DNA from: Flavobacteriaceae bacterium
Lineage (GTDB): Bacteria > Bacteroidota > Bacteroidia > Flavobacteriales > Flavobacteriaceae
Reading direction: 5' to 3'
Length of the DNA: 11,420 nt
NCBI GenBank assembly: GCA_018623655.1
Contig: JAAZVG010000037.1
Location: forward strand, 1 to 11,420
Shown here: piece after piece, positions 1 to 7,766 of the stretch
How the letters are laid out: each line of letters opens with the position of its first letter
How positions within the stretch are numbered: position 1 is the stretch's first letter
Notes under the pieces: model-generated
Told to the model about the DNA's origin: nothing
The model's database searches: none
The model's input: the letters and a program-made list of their open reading frames with translations, nothing else
Made by a program: the position numbers and the translations under genes

Positions 1-697
1 CAGAATTCTACTAAAATTGAGCGGAGAAGCTCTGATGGGTAACCAGCAATACGGTATCGACCCTGATCGTTTAAAAGAATATGCAGAAGAAATCAAGGCC
101 GTTGTTGACAAAGGTGTTCAAATTGCCATTGTAATTGGAGGAGGGAACATCTTTAGAGGGCTTTCTGGCTCAAGCAAGGGAGTAGACCGAGTGCAAGGAG
201 ATCACATGGGTATGTTAGCTACCGTTATCAACGCACTTGCATTGCAAAGCAGTCTTGAAAACGAAGGAATTGAAACACGTGTTCAAACGGCTATCAAGAT
301 TGACGAGGTTGCAGAGCCTTTTATAAGAAGAAGAGCTATGCGTCATCTAGAAAAAGGTAGAGTAGTGATTTTTGGTGGTGGAACAGGCAACCCTTACTTT
401 ACAACAGACTCTGCAGCAGTTCTTAGAGCTATTGAGATTAAAGCCGATGTAATCCTTAAAGGGACGCGTGTCGATGGCATTTATAGCGCAGATCCTGAAA
501 AAGATCAAAACGCCATACGTTATAATCAAATTACCTTCGAAGATGTGCTCAGAAAAGGCTTAAAAGTAATGGATACCACCGCCTTCACCTTAAGTCAAGA
601 AAATGAGCTTCCGATCGTCGTTTTCGATATGAATAAAGCAGGAAACCTAATGAAGGTAGTCACCGGGGAAGACGTGGGTACCGTTGTTAATTTATAG
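1..697 (+). CDS. pyrH: UMP kinase (uridylate kinase), 5' end missing
   Basis: Cytoplasmic bacterial UMP kinase of the amino-acid-kinase fold, converting UMP and ATP to UDP and ADP for pyrimidine nucleotide synthesis. The reading frame is open from base 2 and begins RILLKLSGEALMG, the usual PyrH N-terminal strand and phosphate-binding loop, so the real start lies a few codons before the window. The TTG at 17 is an internal Leu codon, not a start. Other family signatures are GGGNIFRG (UMP/phosphate loop), DHMGMLATVINALALQ, VIFGGGTGNPYFTTD, LKGTRVDGIYSADP and KVMDTTAFTLS near the C-terminus. The visible 231 residues against a usual length of about 235-240 mean only a handful are missing. It is followed after 3 bases by frr, a very common bacterial pairing. 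Identification is secure. Confidence 0.97.
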   Translation, partial: RILLKLSGEALMGNQQYGIDPDRLKEYAEEIKAVVDKGVQIAIVIGGGNIFRGLSGSSKGVDRVQGDHMGMLATVINALALQSSLENEGIETRVQTAIKIDEVAEPFIRRRAMRHLEKGRVVIFGGGTGNPYFTTDSAAVLRAIEIKADVILKGTRVDGIYSADPEKDQNAIRYNQITFEDVLRKGLKVMDTTAFTLSQENELPIVVFDMNKAGNLMKVVTGEDVGTVVNL

Positions 698-700
698 ACT

Positions 701-1255
701 ATGAACGAAGAAATACAGATGATTTTAGATTTGGCAGAAGAGCAAATGACTGCCTCTATCACGCACCTTGAAAAAGAATTCATCAAAATCAGAGCAGGGA
801 AAGCGAACCCCGTAATGCTTTCTTCGGTTAGTGTCGACTATTACGGCTCACTCACTCCTCTGTCTCAGGTTGCTAATGTAAATACGCCTGATGCAAGAAC
901 CTTAGTTGTTCAGCCCTGGGAGAAAAGCCTCCTCGAAGAAATCGAAAAAGCAATAATCCACTCAAACCTAGGATTCAATCCTATGAATAATGGAGACATT
1001 ATTATTATCAATGTTCCTCCATTAACAGAAGAGCGCCGAATTAACCTTGCTAAACAAGCTAAGGCAGAATCGGAGGACGCTAAAATTAGTGTTCGATCTG
1101 CACGTCAAGAAGCTAACAAAGAATTAAAGAAATTAGAAATCTCTGAAGACCTATTGAAAAATGCTGAGTCAGATGTCCAAGATTTAACTGACAAGTTTAT
1201 TTCAAAGATCGAAAGCGCGCTTAACGTGAAAGAGACAGAGATCATGAAGGTCTAA
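701..1255 (+). CDS. frr: Ribosome recycling factor
   Basis: Ribosome recycling factor acts with EF-G to split the post-termination ribosome complex in the cytoplasm. At 184 aa it matches the family length of about 185. Domain I, the three-helix bundle, is formed by residues 1-30 and about 105-184. The beta-rich domain II lies between. Recognisable conserved stretches are IRAGKANPVML, VQPWEK, PPLTEERR and VRSARQEANKELKK; the last corresponds to the Arg-rich helix that contacts 23S rRNA. The ATG at 701 gives the expected N-terminus and lies 3 bases after the pyrH stop. No Shine-Dalgarno motif precedes it, so it is probably translated in a coupled or SD-independent way from the pyrH transcript. 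Confidence 0.97.
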   Translation: MNEEIQMILDLAEEQMTASITHLEKEFIKIRAGKANPVMLSSVSVDYYGSLTPLSQVANVNTPDARTLVVQPWEKSLLEEIEKAIIHSNLGFNPMNNGDIIIINVPPLTEERRINLAKQAKAESEDAKISVRSARQEANKELKKLEISEDLLKNAESDVQDLTDKFISKIESALNVKETEIMKV

Positions 1256-1261
1256 CCCAAT

Positions 1262-3655
1262 ATGGGGAAAATAGCAACATTTTTTGAAGGTTTTTGGCCT
1301 TTTATAGCACGAGTTATTTTAAGAAATCGTGTCTGGTGTATCGCTGGTATATTATTGCTAACAGGCTTTTTTATATCCCAGTGGAAATATGTCAAGTTTT
1401 CGAATGAGGAGACCTCTGTGCTTCCTAATGATCATCCAGAAATTATTAAATACACCCAGTTTACTGATGTATTTGGTGAAGAAGATAACGCTATATTAAT
1501 CGCAGTAGAAGGACGCGATTTATTTACCTCAACTTCATTTAATGCGTGGAACAGGCTTAGTAAACAACTAGAGGCCGCTCCAGAAATTGTTTCTGTTATC
1601 TCATTAGAAAATATCGAAGAGATCGTTCGAAATGGAAGTAAGTTAGAGGCTCAAGCATTTAATCCAAGAGAGGCACTTAGCGATGAAAATGCAAAGTATA
1701 AACTTTACCATTTATTCGAGCGACTACCTTTCTATGAAAACCTCATTTATGACCCAAGCAGTAGGGCTATTCGAACAATTGCATTTATGGACCCCGATGT
1801 GGTTAACACAAAGGTTAGAAGTGAATTCATTCTAAATGAGTTCAATAGCCTTGTTGAAAACTTTGAAAGAGAATCTGGGGCGGATGCAAAAATCTCTGGA
1901 ATGCCTTACATTAAAACTAGAAATGCTGAAACACTAAAGAAAGAGATGATTCTCTTCGTAATCGGGGCACTTCTAGTAACCGCACTTATTTTTTTCTTTT
2001 TCTTCAGAAGCTATCGAGCAACCTTCATATCGATGGTAGTCGTACTTATAGGAGTTAGCTGGTCATTCGGTGTTATTGGCTTACTAGGGTTTGAAATCAC
2101 CATCTTAACAGCACTGATTCCACCTCTCATTATCGTTATTGGAATACCAAACTGTATCTTCCTTATAAATAAGTATCAGCAAGAAGTCAAGAAGCACGGA
2201 AATCAAGCCCGATCACTGATTCGGGTAATATCTAAAGTGGGCAATGCAACGCTAATGACAAATCTAACTACCGCTTCTGGGTTCGCTACTTTCATTATTT
2301 TAAGTAGTAGTCTTTTACGCGAATTTGGAATTGTTGCCTCTATCAATATCATTGGAATTTTTATACTATCGCTACTTATTATTCCGATTATATACAGCTA
2401 TATGTCGCTGCCCAAGAACAAGCATCTGCAGCATTTGAATACACCATGGATTGATTTGTTTGTAAAAAGTATGGAACGCATTGTACGAGAGCATCGTATT
2501 ACGGTTTACATCACATCTGTTGCTCTACTCGTTTTAAGCATTATAGGGATTTATCAAATCGAAATTACTGGTAGTAGAATTGAAGACCTTCCGAAGAATA
2601 CTGATTTTTATGAAGATATCCTTTTCTATGAAGAAGATTTTAATGGCATCTTACCCATTGAGATTCTTGTAGACACAGGAAAAGAAAATGGGGCTCTTTC
2701 ACAAGCTACCTTATCACGAGTGGAGAGGCTATCCGAAGAGATTGGAGAAAATCCAGAGCTTTCAAATCCTCTATCTATAGGTAACCTATTGAAATACGCG
2801 AAGCAAGCCTATTACAAAGGGCTACGAAAATACTATCAACTACCCACAAGACAGGAACGTAACTTCATCCTAGATGCTGCAAATAATCCCCTTAGTAATG
2901 AAGGAGATCTAACAAGGTCTATGGTTGATAGTGAAAATAGACGTCTAAGACTTTCTCTAATGATGAAAGACGTAAAGACGAGTCGCATGGAAGAAATTGA
3001 GAAAGACTTAAATAAATCAATAGAAAAGATCTTTCCCAAAGAACGTTATGATGTGGCGCTTACGGGAAAGGCACTGCTCTATTTAAAAGGCACGCGATAT
3101 CTTGTAAACAACCTTGTACTTTCGCTTCTTCTAGCAGTTATCTTAATTTCACTACTCATGGCCTATTTATTCAGGTCATTCCAAATGATTCTAATTTCTC
3201 TAGTACCCAACCTACTACCACTTATTATTACAGCGGGAATTATGGGATTCATTGGAGTTCCTATCAAACCCTCTACTATTTTGATTTTTAGTATCGCCTT
3301 TGGTATTTCTGTAGATGATACCATTCACTTCTTGGCAAAATATCGACAAGAGTTAGTTCAGAATAATTGGCAAATCAAGAAATCAGTTTACGCAGCATTG
3401 AAAGAAACAGGAGTAAGTATGTTTTACACCTCCATCGTACTTTTTTTCGGTTTTTCCGTATTCATGATTAGTAATTATGGCGGAACCAAAGCATTAGGTG
3501 GATTAGTATCTGCCACTCTTCTATTTGCTATGCTTGCTAATCTCGTTTTACTGCCATGTTTACTGCTTTCCCTTGAAAGGAATATCGCGAATAATCGGGT
3601 ACTTAAGCAGCCTAAAATCGATATTTTACCCAAAGATGTGGATGGGGAAGCGTAG
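1262..3655 (+). CDS. RND-superfamily (MMPL/HAE3-like) transporter
   Basis: A 797-aa inner-membrane protein with the duplicated RND layout: TM1 at about 24-40, a periplasmic domain to about 225, TM2-6 at about 228-380, TM7 at about 413-431, a second periplasmic domain to about 610, and TM8-12 at about 612-770. The second half carries the family signature FGISVDDTIHFLAKYRQE in TM10, with acidic residues suited to proton coupling. The equivalent place in TM4 reads IGIPNCIFLINKYQQE, with Asn instead of Asp. Size and the two modest periplasmic domains fit the MMPL/HAE3 branch (lipid, hopanoid or hydrophobe export) rather than AcrB-type pumps of about 1,000 residues. It starts 6 bases after frr and no membrane-fusion or outer-membrane partner is nearby. 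The substrate cannot be read from sequence; a Patched-type or SecDF-like role is less likely. Confidence 0.9.
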   Translation: MGKIATFFEGFWPFIARVILRNRVWCIAGILLLTGFFISQWKYVKFSNEETSVLPNDHPEIIKYTQFTDVFGEEDNAILIAVEGRDLFTSTSFNAWNRLSKQLEAAPEIVSVISLENIEEIVRNGSKLEAQAFNPREALSDENAKYKLYHLFERLPFYENLIYDPSSRAIRTIAFMDPDVVNTKVRSEFILNEFNSLVENFERESGADAKISGMPYIKTRNAETLKKEMILFVIGALLVTALIFFFFFRSYRATFISMVVVLIGVSWSFGVIGLLGFEITILTALIPPLIIVIGIPNCIFLINKYQQEVKKHGNQARSLIRVISKVGNATLMTNLTTASGFATFIILSSSLLREFGIVASINIIGIFILSLLIIPIIYSYMSLPKNKHLQHLNTPWIDLFVKSMERIVREHRITVYITSVALLVLSIIGIYQIEITGSRIEDLPKNTDFYEDILFYEEDFNGILPIEILVDTGKENGALSQATLSRVERLSEEIGENPELSNPLSIGNLLKYAKQAYYKGLRKYYQLPTRQERNFILDAANNPLSNEGDLTRSMVDSENRRLRLSLMMKDVKTSRMEEIEKDLNKSIEKIFPKERYDVALTGKALLYLKGTRYLVNNLVLSLLLAVILISLLMAYLFRSFQMILISLVPNLLPLIITAGIMGFIGVPIKPSTILIFSIAFGISVDDTIHFLAKYRQELVQNNWQIKKSVYAALKETGVSMFYTSIVLFFGFSVFMISNYGGTKALGGLVSATLLFAMLANLVLLPCLLLSLERNIANNRVLKQPKIDILPKDVDGEA

Positions 3656-3675
3656 AGTCCCCAGTTAGAAAAAAG

Positions 3676-3683
3676 TATCTTTA
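3676..3683 (+). promoter_or_regulatory. Candidate -7 element before asnS
   Basis: TATCTTTA matches the Bacteroidota -7 consensus TAnnTTTG at all but the last base and lies 18 bases before the asnS ATG, in the only sizeable gap (46 bases) of the plus-strand gene run. I see no convincing TTG-type -33 element at the proper distance. This may be a weak internal promoter or chance in AT-rich DNA. Confidence 0.22.
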
Positions 3684-3701
3684 CCATATAGAAATAATTA
3701 A

Positions 3702-5135
3702 ATGAAGACAGCAACAATCAAATCACTACTTGAAGATCCTCAAATAGGAAACCAGGTGATTGTAATGGGGTGGGTAAGAACCTTTAGAAGTAATCGTTTT
3801 ATTGCTATTAATGACGGTTCAACCCTACAAAACCTTCAGTGTGTTATTGATTTTGAAAATACCGAAGAGGCACTTCTAAAAGAGATTAACACCGGGGCAT
3901 GTCTAAAGCTTACCGGGAAACTTGAAGAAAGCCAAGGAAGAGGTCAAAAAGTTGAAGTTAAAGTAGCTGATTTTGAAGTATTGGGGATCTCAGATGCCAA
4001 TGAGTATCCTATTCAACCAAAGAAGCACAGTTTAGAATTCCTTCGCGAAAAAGCACATCTTCGGATCAGAACGAACACATTTTCTGCAATAATGCGTATT
4101 CGTTCAAAATTGGCTTTTGCCGTTCATCAGTATTTCAACGAGGAGGGATTCTTTTATATGCACACCCCTATTATCACTGGATCTGATGCTGAAGGTGCTG
4201 GGGAGATGTTTCGAGTTTCTACCTTAGACTCAAAGAGTCCACCCTTGAGTAAGAGTGGTGATATCGACTATAAAAAAGATTTTTTTGGAAAAGAAACGAA
4301 TCTAACTGTATCCGGTCAACTCGAAGGTGAGACCTACGCAATGGGGCTTGGTAAAATCTACACCTTCGGGCCTACGTTTCGGGCAGAAAACTCTAATACT
4401 TCTAGACACCTTGCAGAATTCTGGATGATAGAACCTGAAATGGCCTTCTACGATTTAGAGGATAATATGGATCTGGCCGAAGACTTCATTAAGTATACAC
4501 TTCGTTACGTTTTGGAGCACTGTAAAGAAGATCTTGAATTTCTTGAAAATAGACTATTAGATGAGGAGAAAACAAAGCCTCAAAACGAAAGGAGTCCAAT
4601 GCCACTTATTGAAAAACTGCGCTTTGTTGTAGACAACGAATTCAAAAGAGTGAGCTACACTGAAGCTATTGATGTTTTACGAAATTCAAAAGCAAATAAA
4701 AAGAAACGCTTTCAATACACTGTTGATCAGTGGGGTATTGACTTGCAAAGTGAACATGAAAGATATCTTGTTGAAAAGCACTTTAATGCACCTGTAATAC
4801 TTTATAACTATCCAGCGAACATTAAAGCCTTCTACATGCGTTTAAATGAGGATGAAAAAACAGTTAGAGCTATGGATGTTCTTTTTCCAGGTATAGGTGA
4901 AATCGTAGGGGGTTCCCAGCGAGAAGAACGTTTAGATGTGCTAAAAAAGAAAATGGAAGTATTAGGTATCGACCAAGAAGAACTGTATTGGTATCTCGAC
5001 CTTAGGAAATTTGGATCCGCTGTACACAGTGGCTTTGGTCTAGGATTCGAAAGACTTGTCCTATTTGCTACAGGTATGGGAAATATACGCGATGTAATAC
5101 CCTATCCTCGAACACCACAGAACGCAGAATTTTAG
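3702..5135 (+). CDS. asnS: Asparaginyl-tRNA synthetase
   Basis: Class IIb aminoacyl-tRNA synthetase that charges tRNA-Asn with asparagine in the cytoplasm. Residues about 15-100 form the N-terminal OB-fold anticodon-binding domain (VMGWVRTFRS, FIAINDGST). The catalytic core follows: motif 1 around 137-160, motif 2 FGPTFRAENSNTSRHLAEFW around 222-241 with the ATP-binding Arg227, and motif 3 SGFGLGFERL at 443-452 with Arg451. The stretch KDFFGKETNLTVSGQLEGE and the ending NIRDVIPYPRTPQNAEF are typical of AsnRS and separate it from AspRS and LysRS. At 477 aa it is slightly longer than E. coli AsnRS (466), mainly through extra residues around 285-300. A direct AsnRS means Asn-tRNA need not be made by the amidotransferase route. 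It ends 3 bases before rpoN. Confidence 0.97.
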   Translation: MKTATIKSLLEDPQIGNQVIVMGWVRTFRSNRFIAINDGSTLQNLQCVIDFENTEEALLKEINTGACLKLTGKLEESQGRGQKVEVKVADFEVLGISDANEYPIQPKKHSLEFLREKAHLRIRTNTFSAIMRIRSKLAFAVHQYFNEEGFFYMHTPIITGSDAEGAGEMFRVSTLDSKSPPLSKSGDIDYKKDFFGKETNLTVSGQLEGETYAMGLGKIYTFGPTFRAENSNTSRHLAEFWMIEPEMAFYDLEDNMDLAEDFIKYTLRYVLEHCKEDLEFLENRLLDEEKTKPQNERSPMPLIEKLRFVVDNEFKRVSYTEAIDVLRNSKANKKKRFQYTVDQWGIDLQSEHERYLVEKHFNAPVILYNYPANIKAFYMRLNEDEKTVRAMDVLFPGIGEIVGGSQREERLDVLKKKMEVLGIDQEELYWYLDLRKFGSAVHSGFGLGFERLVLFATGMGNIRDVIPYPRTPQNAEF

Positions 5136-5138
5136 AAC

Positions 5139-6587
5139 ATGTTAAAGCAGCACCTTCAATTAAAGCTAAGTCAAAAGCTGTCACCTCAGCAGATTCAGCT
5201 CATGAAGTTAATACAGCTGCCGACTCAAGCATTTGAGGAGCGAATAAAGCAAGAAATCGAAGAAAACCCTGCATTAGAACCGGGGAAAGAAGTCGCTGAA
5301 GATCCTTTTGAGATTGAAACAAATGATGAGCTTGAATCGACTGAAGAAACACATTCTGAGGAGATTAATATAGATGAGTATCTCAGTGATGATGATACCC
5401 CCGATTACAAGACAAGTATTTCAAGTTCATCTACAGAAGATGAAAACCAGACCCCTTATGCTGCTGGACAAACCTTCTATGGATACCTAACTGAACAACT
5501 TTCCACATTCAATTTAGAACCAGAGCAATACTTAATAGCAGAATATTTAGTAGGAAGTTTAGATGAAAGTGGTTATCTGAGAAGACCTACAGAAGACATT
5601 ATCGATGATCTTGCGTTCAGTGTGGGGCTCTTCGTAAACGAGGAGCAACTTATAAAAGCTTTAATGACGGTTCAGCAATTGGACCCTGCCGGAATTGGGG
5701 CTAGGGATATCGCTGAATGCCTAAGCCTACAATTAAAACGGCAAGCAAAAAATCCTTCACGTGATTTAGCCATCAAAATCATCGATGAGAGCTTTGACCT
5801 GTTTTCTAAGAAACACTTTGAAAAGATTCTTCAAAAGCATAAAATTGAGGAAGAGGCTTTAAAATTGGCGATTTCAAAAATTGAAAGACTTAATCCCAAG
5901 CCAGGAGGTGGATTTTCATTAGGATTACGTGTGAATCGCCAGATTGTACCCGACTTCATATTAAGAATCGAAGATGATCAGATTCATTTTCAACTTAACG
6001 CCAGAAACGCCCCAGAACTTCATCTATCACGCTCTTACAAAGAGTTATTTGAAACGTATAAGCAAGGCAGTAGCAATGCGGCGCAAAAAGAAGCTGTGCA
6101 ATTCGTGAAACAGAAACTCGACGCGGCAAAGTGGTTCATTGATGCCATCAAACAGCGACAACAAACACTTATAGTAACCCTTCAGGCAATTATCAATTAT
6201 CAAACTGCCTATTTTTTAAGTGGAGACGAAAGAGATCTAAAGCCTATGATATTGAGAGATATCGCTGAAATTACCGGACTAGATATCTCCACCATTTCTC
6301 GAGTAGCCAACAGTAAGTATATAGATACGCCCTACGGCACACAACTAGTTAAAAGCTACTTCTCTGAGGCAATGACCAATGAAGAAGGAGAAAGCGTATC
6401 TACAAGAGAGATTAAATCTATTCTAAGAGAACTTATTGAGGGGGAAGACAAAAGCAAGCCATTAACCGATGAAAAGCTGGGGAAACTTTTGAAAGAAAAG
6501 GGATATAAAGTGGCTCGAAGAACTGTAGCTAAATATCGCGAACAGTTGGATCTTCCAGTGGCGCGATTGAGAAAAAGTCTAAAATAA
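5139..6587 (+). CDS. rpoN: RNA polymerase sigma-54 factor
   Basis: Alternative sigma factor that directs RNA polymerase to -24/-12 promoters and needs an AAA+ enhancer-binding activator to open DNA. Region I (residues about 1-50) has the Gln/Leu-rich LSPQQIQLMKLIQLP pattern. Residues about 50-120 form an acidic, low-complexity region II. Core-binding region III follows, with LDPAGIGARDIAECLSLQL. The helix-turn-helix is around 370-410 (LRDIAEITGLDISTISRVAN). The diagnostic RpoN box ARRTVAKYRE is at 459-468, almost at the C-terminus. Its 482 aa is a normal length and all regions are intact. It is the last gene of the plus-strand run and is followed directly by a hairpin terminator. No enhancer-binding protein, hpf or PTS gene, often found beside rpoN in Proteobacteria, is present here. 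Confidence 0.97.
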   Translation: MLKQHLQLKLSQKLSPQQIQLMKLIQLPTQAFEERIKQEIEENPALEPGKEVAEDPFEIETNDELESTEETHSEEINIDEYLSDDDTPDYKTSISSSSTEDENQTPYAAGQTFYGYLTEQLSTFNLEPEQYLIAEYLVGSLDESGYLRRPTEDIIDDLAFSVGLFVNEEQLIKALMTVQQLDPAGIGARDIAECLSLQLKRQAKNPSRDLAIKIIDESFDLFSKKHFEKILQKHKIEEEALKLAISKIERLNPKPGGGFSLGLRVNRQIVPDFILRIEDDQIHFQLNARNAPELHLSRSYKELFETYKQGSSNAAQKEAVQFVKQKLDAAKWFIDAIKQRQQTLIVTLQAIINYQTAYFLSGDERDLKPMILRDIAEITGLDISTISRVANSKYIDTPYGTQLVKSYFSEAMTNEEGESVSTREIKSILRELIEGEDKSKPLTDEKLGKLLKEKGYKVARRTVAKYREQLDLPVARLRKSLK

Positions 6588-6613
6588 AAAAAGCCTCCGA
6601 TGGAGGCCTTTTT
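6586..6613. terminator. Bidirectional intrinsic terminator between rpoN and exbD
   Basis: The stem GCCTCC (6593-6598) pairs with GGAGGC (6602-6607) around a three-base GAT loop. A run of seven A lies just left (6586-6592, overlapping the rpoN stop) and five T just right (6609-6613). Read on either strand this gives a GC-rich hairpin followed by a U-tract, so it can end both the plus-strand rpoN transcript and the minus-strand exbD transcript, whose stop lies 22 bases away. The U-tract is longer (seven) in the minus direction. Confidence 0.85.
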
Positions 6614-6634
6614 AAAATTCTACAGTCAAACTAA

Positions 6635-7117
6635 TCACTGAATGTTATTGAAGGCATTACCCTCGTATGTAGTATAATTCACTTTCAGTGCATTTACTTT
6701 TCGAAGTTCTTGTTTAATATCCATTACAATACCCATTGAAGCGTTCTTATCGACTTTAAGAGCAGTTGTAAGTACATTCTGAAGCTCTTGTGGCTTAGTA
6801 GCTCTTTCTGCTAGTACATAAGTACCTACCTCACTAACATTCGCAAACTTATCGTTCAACTGAATCTTAGGCTCCTCTCCAAAGGTTTTGGTATACTCCT
6901 GAGTCGGCTTACCCGCGTAAATATAAATCACACGGTCCTTTTTCTCGAGTTTCTTAATCTGATCGGCATTTGGAAGAACATTCTCTACAAGAAGTGAACT
7001 ATCTTTCATTGTGGTTACCGTCATGAAGAAGAAGAGTAACATGAATACGATATCAGGTAACGACGCTGTAGATACAGCAGGCAGATCCCCATCTTTTTTC
7101 TTGGCAAATTTTGACAT
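6635..7117 (-). CDS. exbD: ExbD/TolR-family biopolymer transport protein (second copy)
   Basis: A 160-aa inner-membrane protein of the ExbD/TolR family, which with an ExbB/TolQ pentamer forms a proton-driven motor. A short basic cytoplasmic N-terminus (MSKFAKKK) leads to a single TM helix at about 20-37, LPDIVFMLLFFFMTVTT, in which Asp22 is the family's essential protonatable residue. The remaining ~120 residues form a periplasmic domain; its end (VDKNASMGIVMDIKQELRKVNALKVNYTT) resembles the ExbD fold's last helix and strand. It differs strongly from the other ExbD just upstream, so the two are probably partners rather than a recent duplication. It is the last gene of the exbB cluster, 17 bases after its neighbour and just before a terminator. 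Confidence 0.92.
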   Translation of the reverse strand: MSKFAKKKDGDLPAVSTASLPDIVFMLLFFFMTVTTMKDSSLLVENVLPNADQIKKLEKKDRVIYIYAGKPTQEYTKTFGEEPKIQLNDKFANVSEVGTYVLAERATKPQELQNVLTTALKVDKNASMGIVMDIKQELRKVNALKVNYTTYEGNAFNNIQ

Positions 7118-7134
7118 GGTCTCTAATTCTTAAA

Positions 7135-7755
7135 TTAAATTTTACTCGTTTCAGCCTCAGATAATTTCTGAGGAAACAACTCTTGAATCCTCTTAACTTT
7201 CTCCTTGAGTTCATCACGAACACTAGAAGGCGTTTCAGGGTTAAGATATTCGCTCTCCATTTCTGTAAAATCTCGATTGTACAAACGACGCGCCTCTCGG
7301 TTTCTTAGGTCGTTGTAGGCACCAACTAATTCATTTTGAACTGTGATGTACGTTTTGTAAGCTGTTTCACGATCATTCTTCAAAGAGATAATCGCCTTTT
7401 GAGGATTGTCTGAAGACGAAGCATCACGCTTGCCTTGACAATAATTACAATACTCTGGTGAACCTGCAGCAGCACCTCCATTATCAAGGAAGGCAATCGC
7501 TGCGTTTCTAAGATCATCTAAATTCATAAGCTCTTCCTCAACTAAAAGTTGACCAGACTTATTGATACTCACAGTGAAGATGTTCTTTTGTTTAATAACA
7601 ACATCAGTTTCAGGTGGTTCAATCGGCGGAAGCATTCGGTCGAGTCCAGCATCTGTTTCTATCGTAGTAGTTACTAAGAAAAAGATGAGTAGCAAGAATG
7701 CGATATCCGCCATAGAGCCGGCATTAACCTCTGGTGCTCCTTTTCTTCTTGGCAT
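7135..7755 (-). CDS. exbD: ExbD/TolR-family biopolymer transport protein with CxxC insert (first copy)
   Basis: A 206-aa ExbD-family protein. The basic N-terminus (MPRRKGAPEV) precedes one TM helix at about 15-32, SMADIAFLLLIFFLVTTT, with the conserved Asp17 for proton transfer. The periplasmic part is longer than in classical ExbD (about 140 aa in E. coli). It contains an insert around 92-120 with a CNYC motif (Cys103, Cys106), followed by KAIISLKNDRETAYKTYI, which looks like the ExbD domain strand, and a charged, helical C-terminal extension at about 145-206. The two Cys could form a disulfide or bind metal; this is inference. It lies 11 bases after the small membrane protein gene and 17 before the second exbD. 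Confidence 0.92.
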   Translation of the reverse strand: MPRRKGAPEVNAGSMADIAFLLLIFFLVTTTIETDAGLDRMLPPIEPPETDVVIKQKNIFTVSINKSGQLLVEEELMNLDDLRNAAIAFLDNGGAAAGSPEYCNYCQGKRDASSSDNPQKAIISLKNDRETAYKTYITVQNELVGAYNDLRNREARRLYNRDFTEMESEYLNPETPSSVRDELKEKVKRIQELFPQKLSEAETSKI

Positions 7756-7766
7756 ATCTCTGAATT

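Noticed and set aside
17..19. TTG as a possible start of pyrH
   Set aside because: The frame stays open to the window edge, and the preceding residues RILLK belong to the conserved PyrH N-terminus, so this codon is an internal Leu.
3475..3717. 80-aa open frame on the minus strand over the end of the transporter gene and the start of asnS
   Set aside because: It is antisense to well-supported genes, has no recognisable domain and has no supporting start context; a shadow frame.
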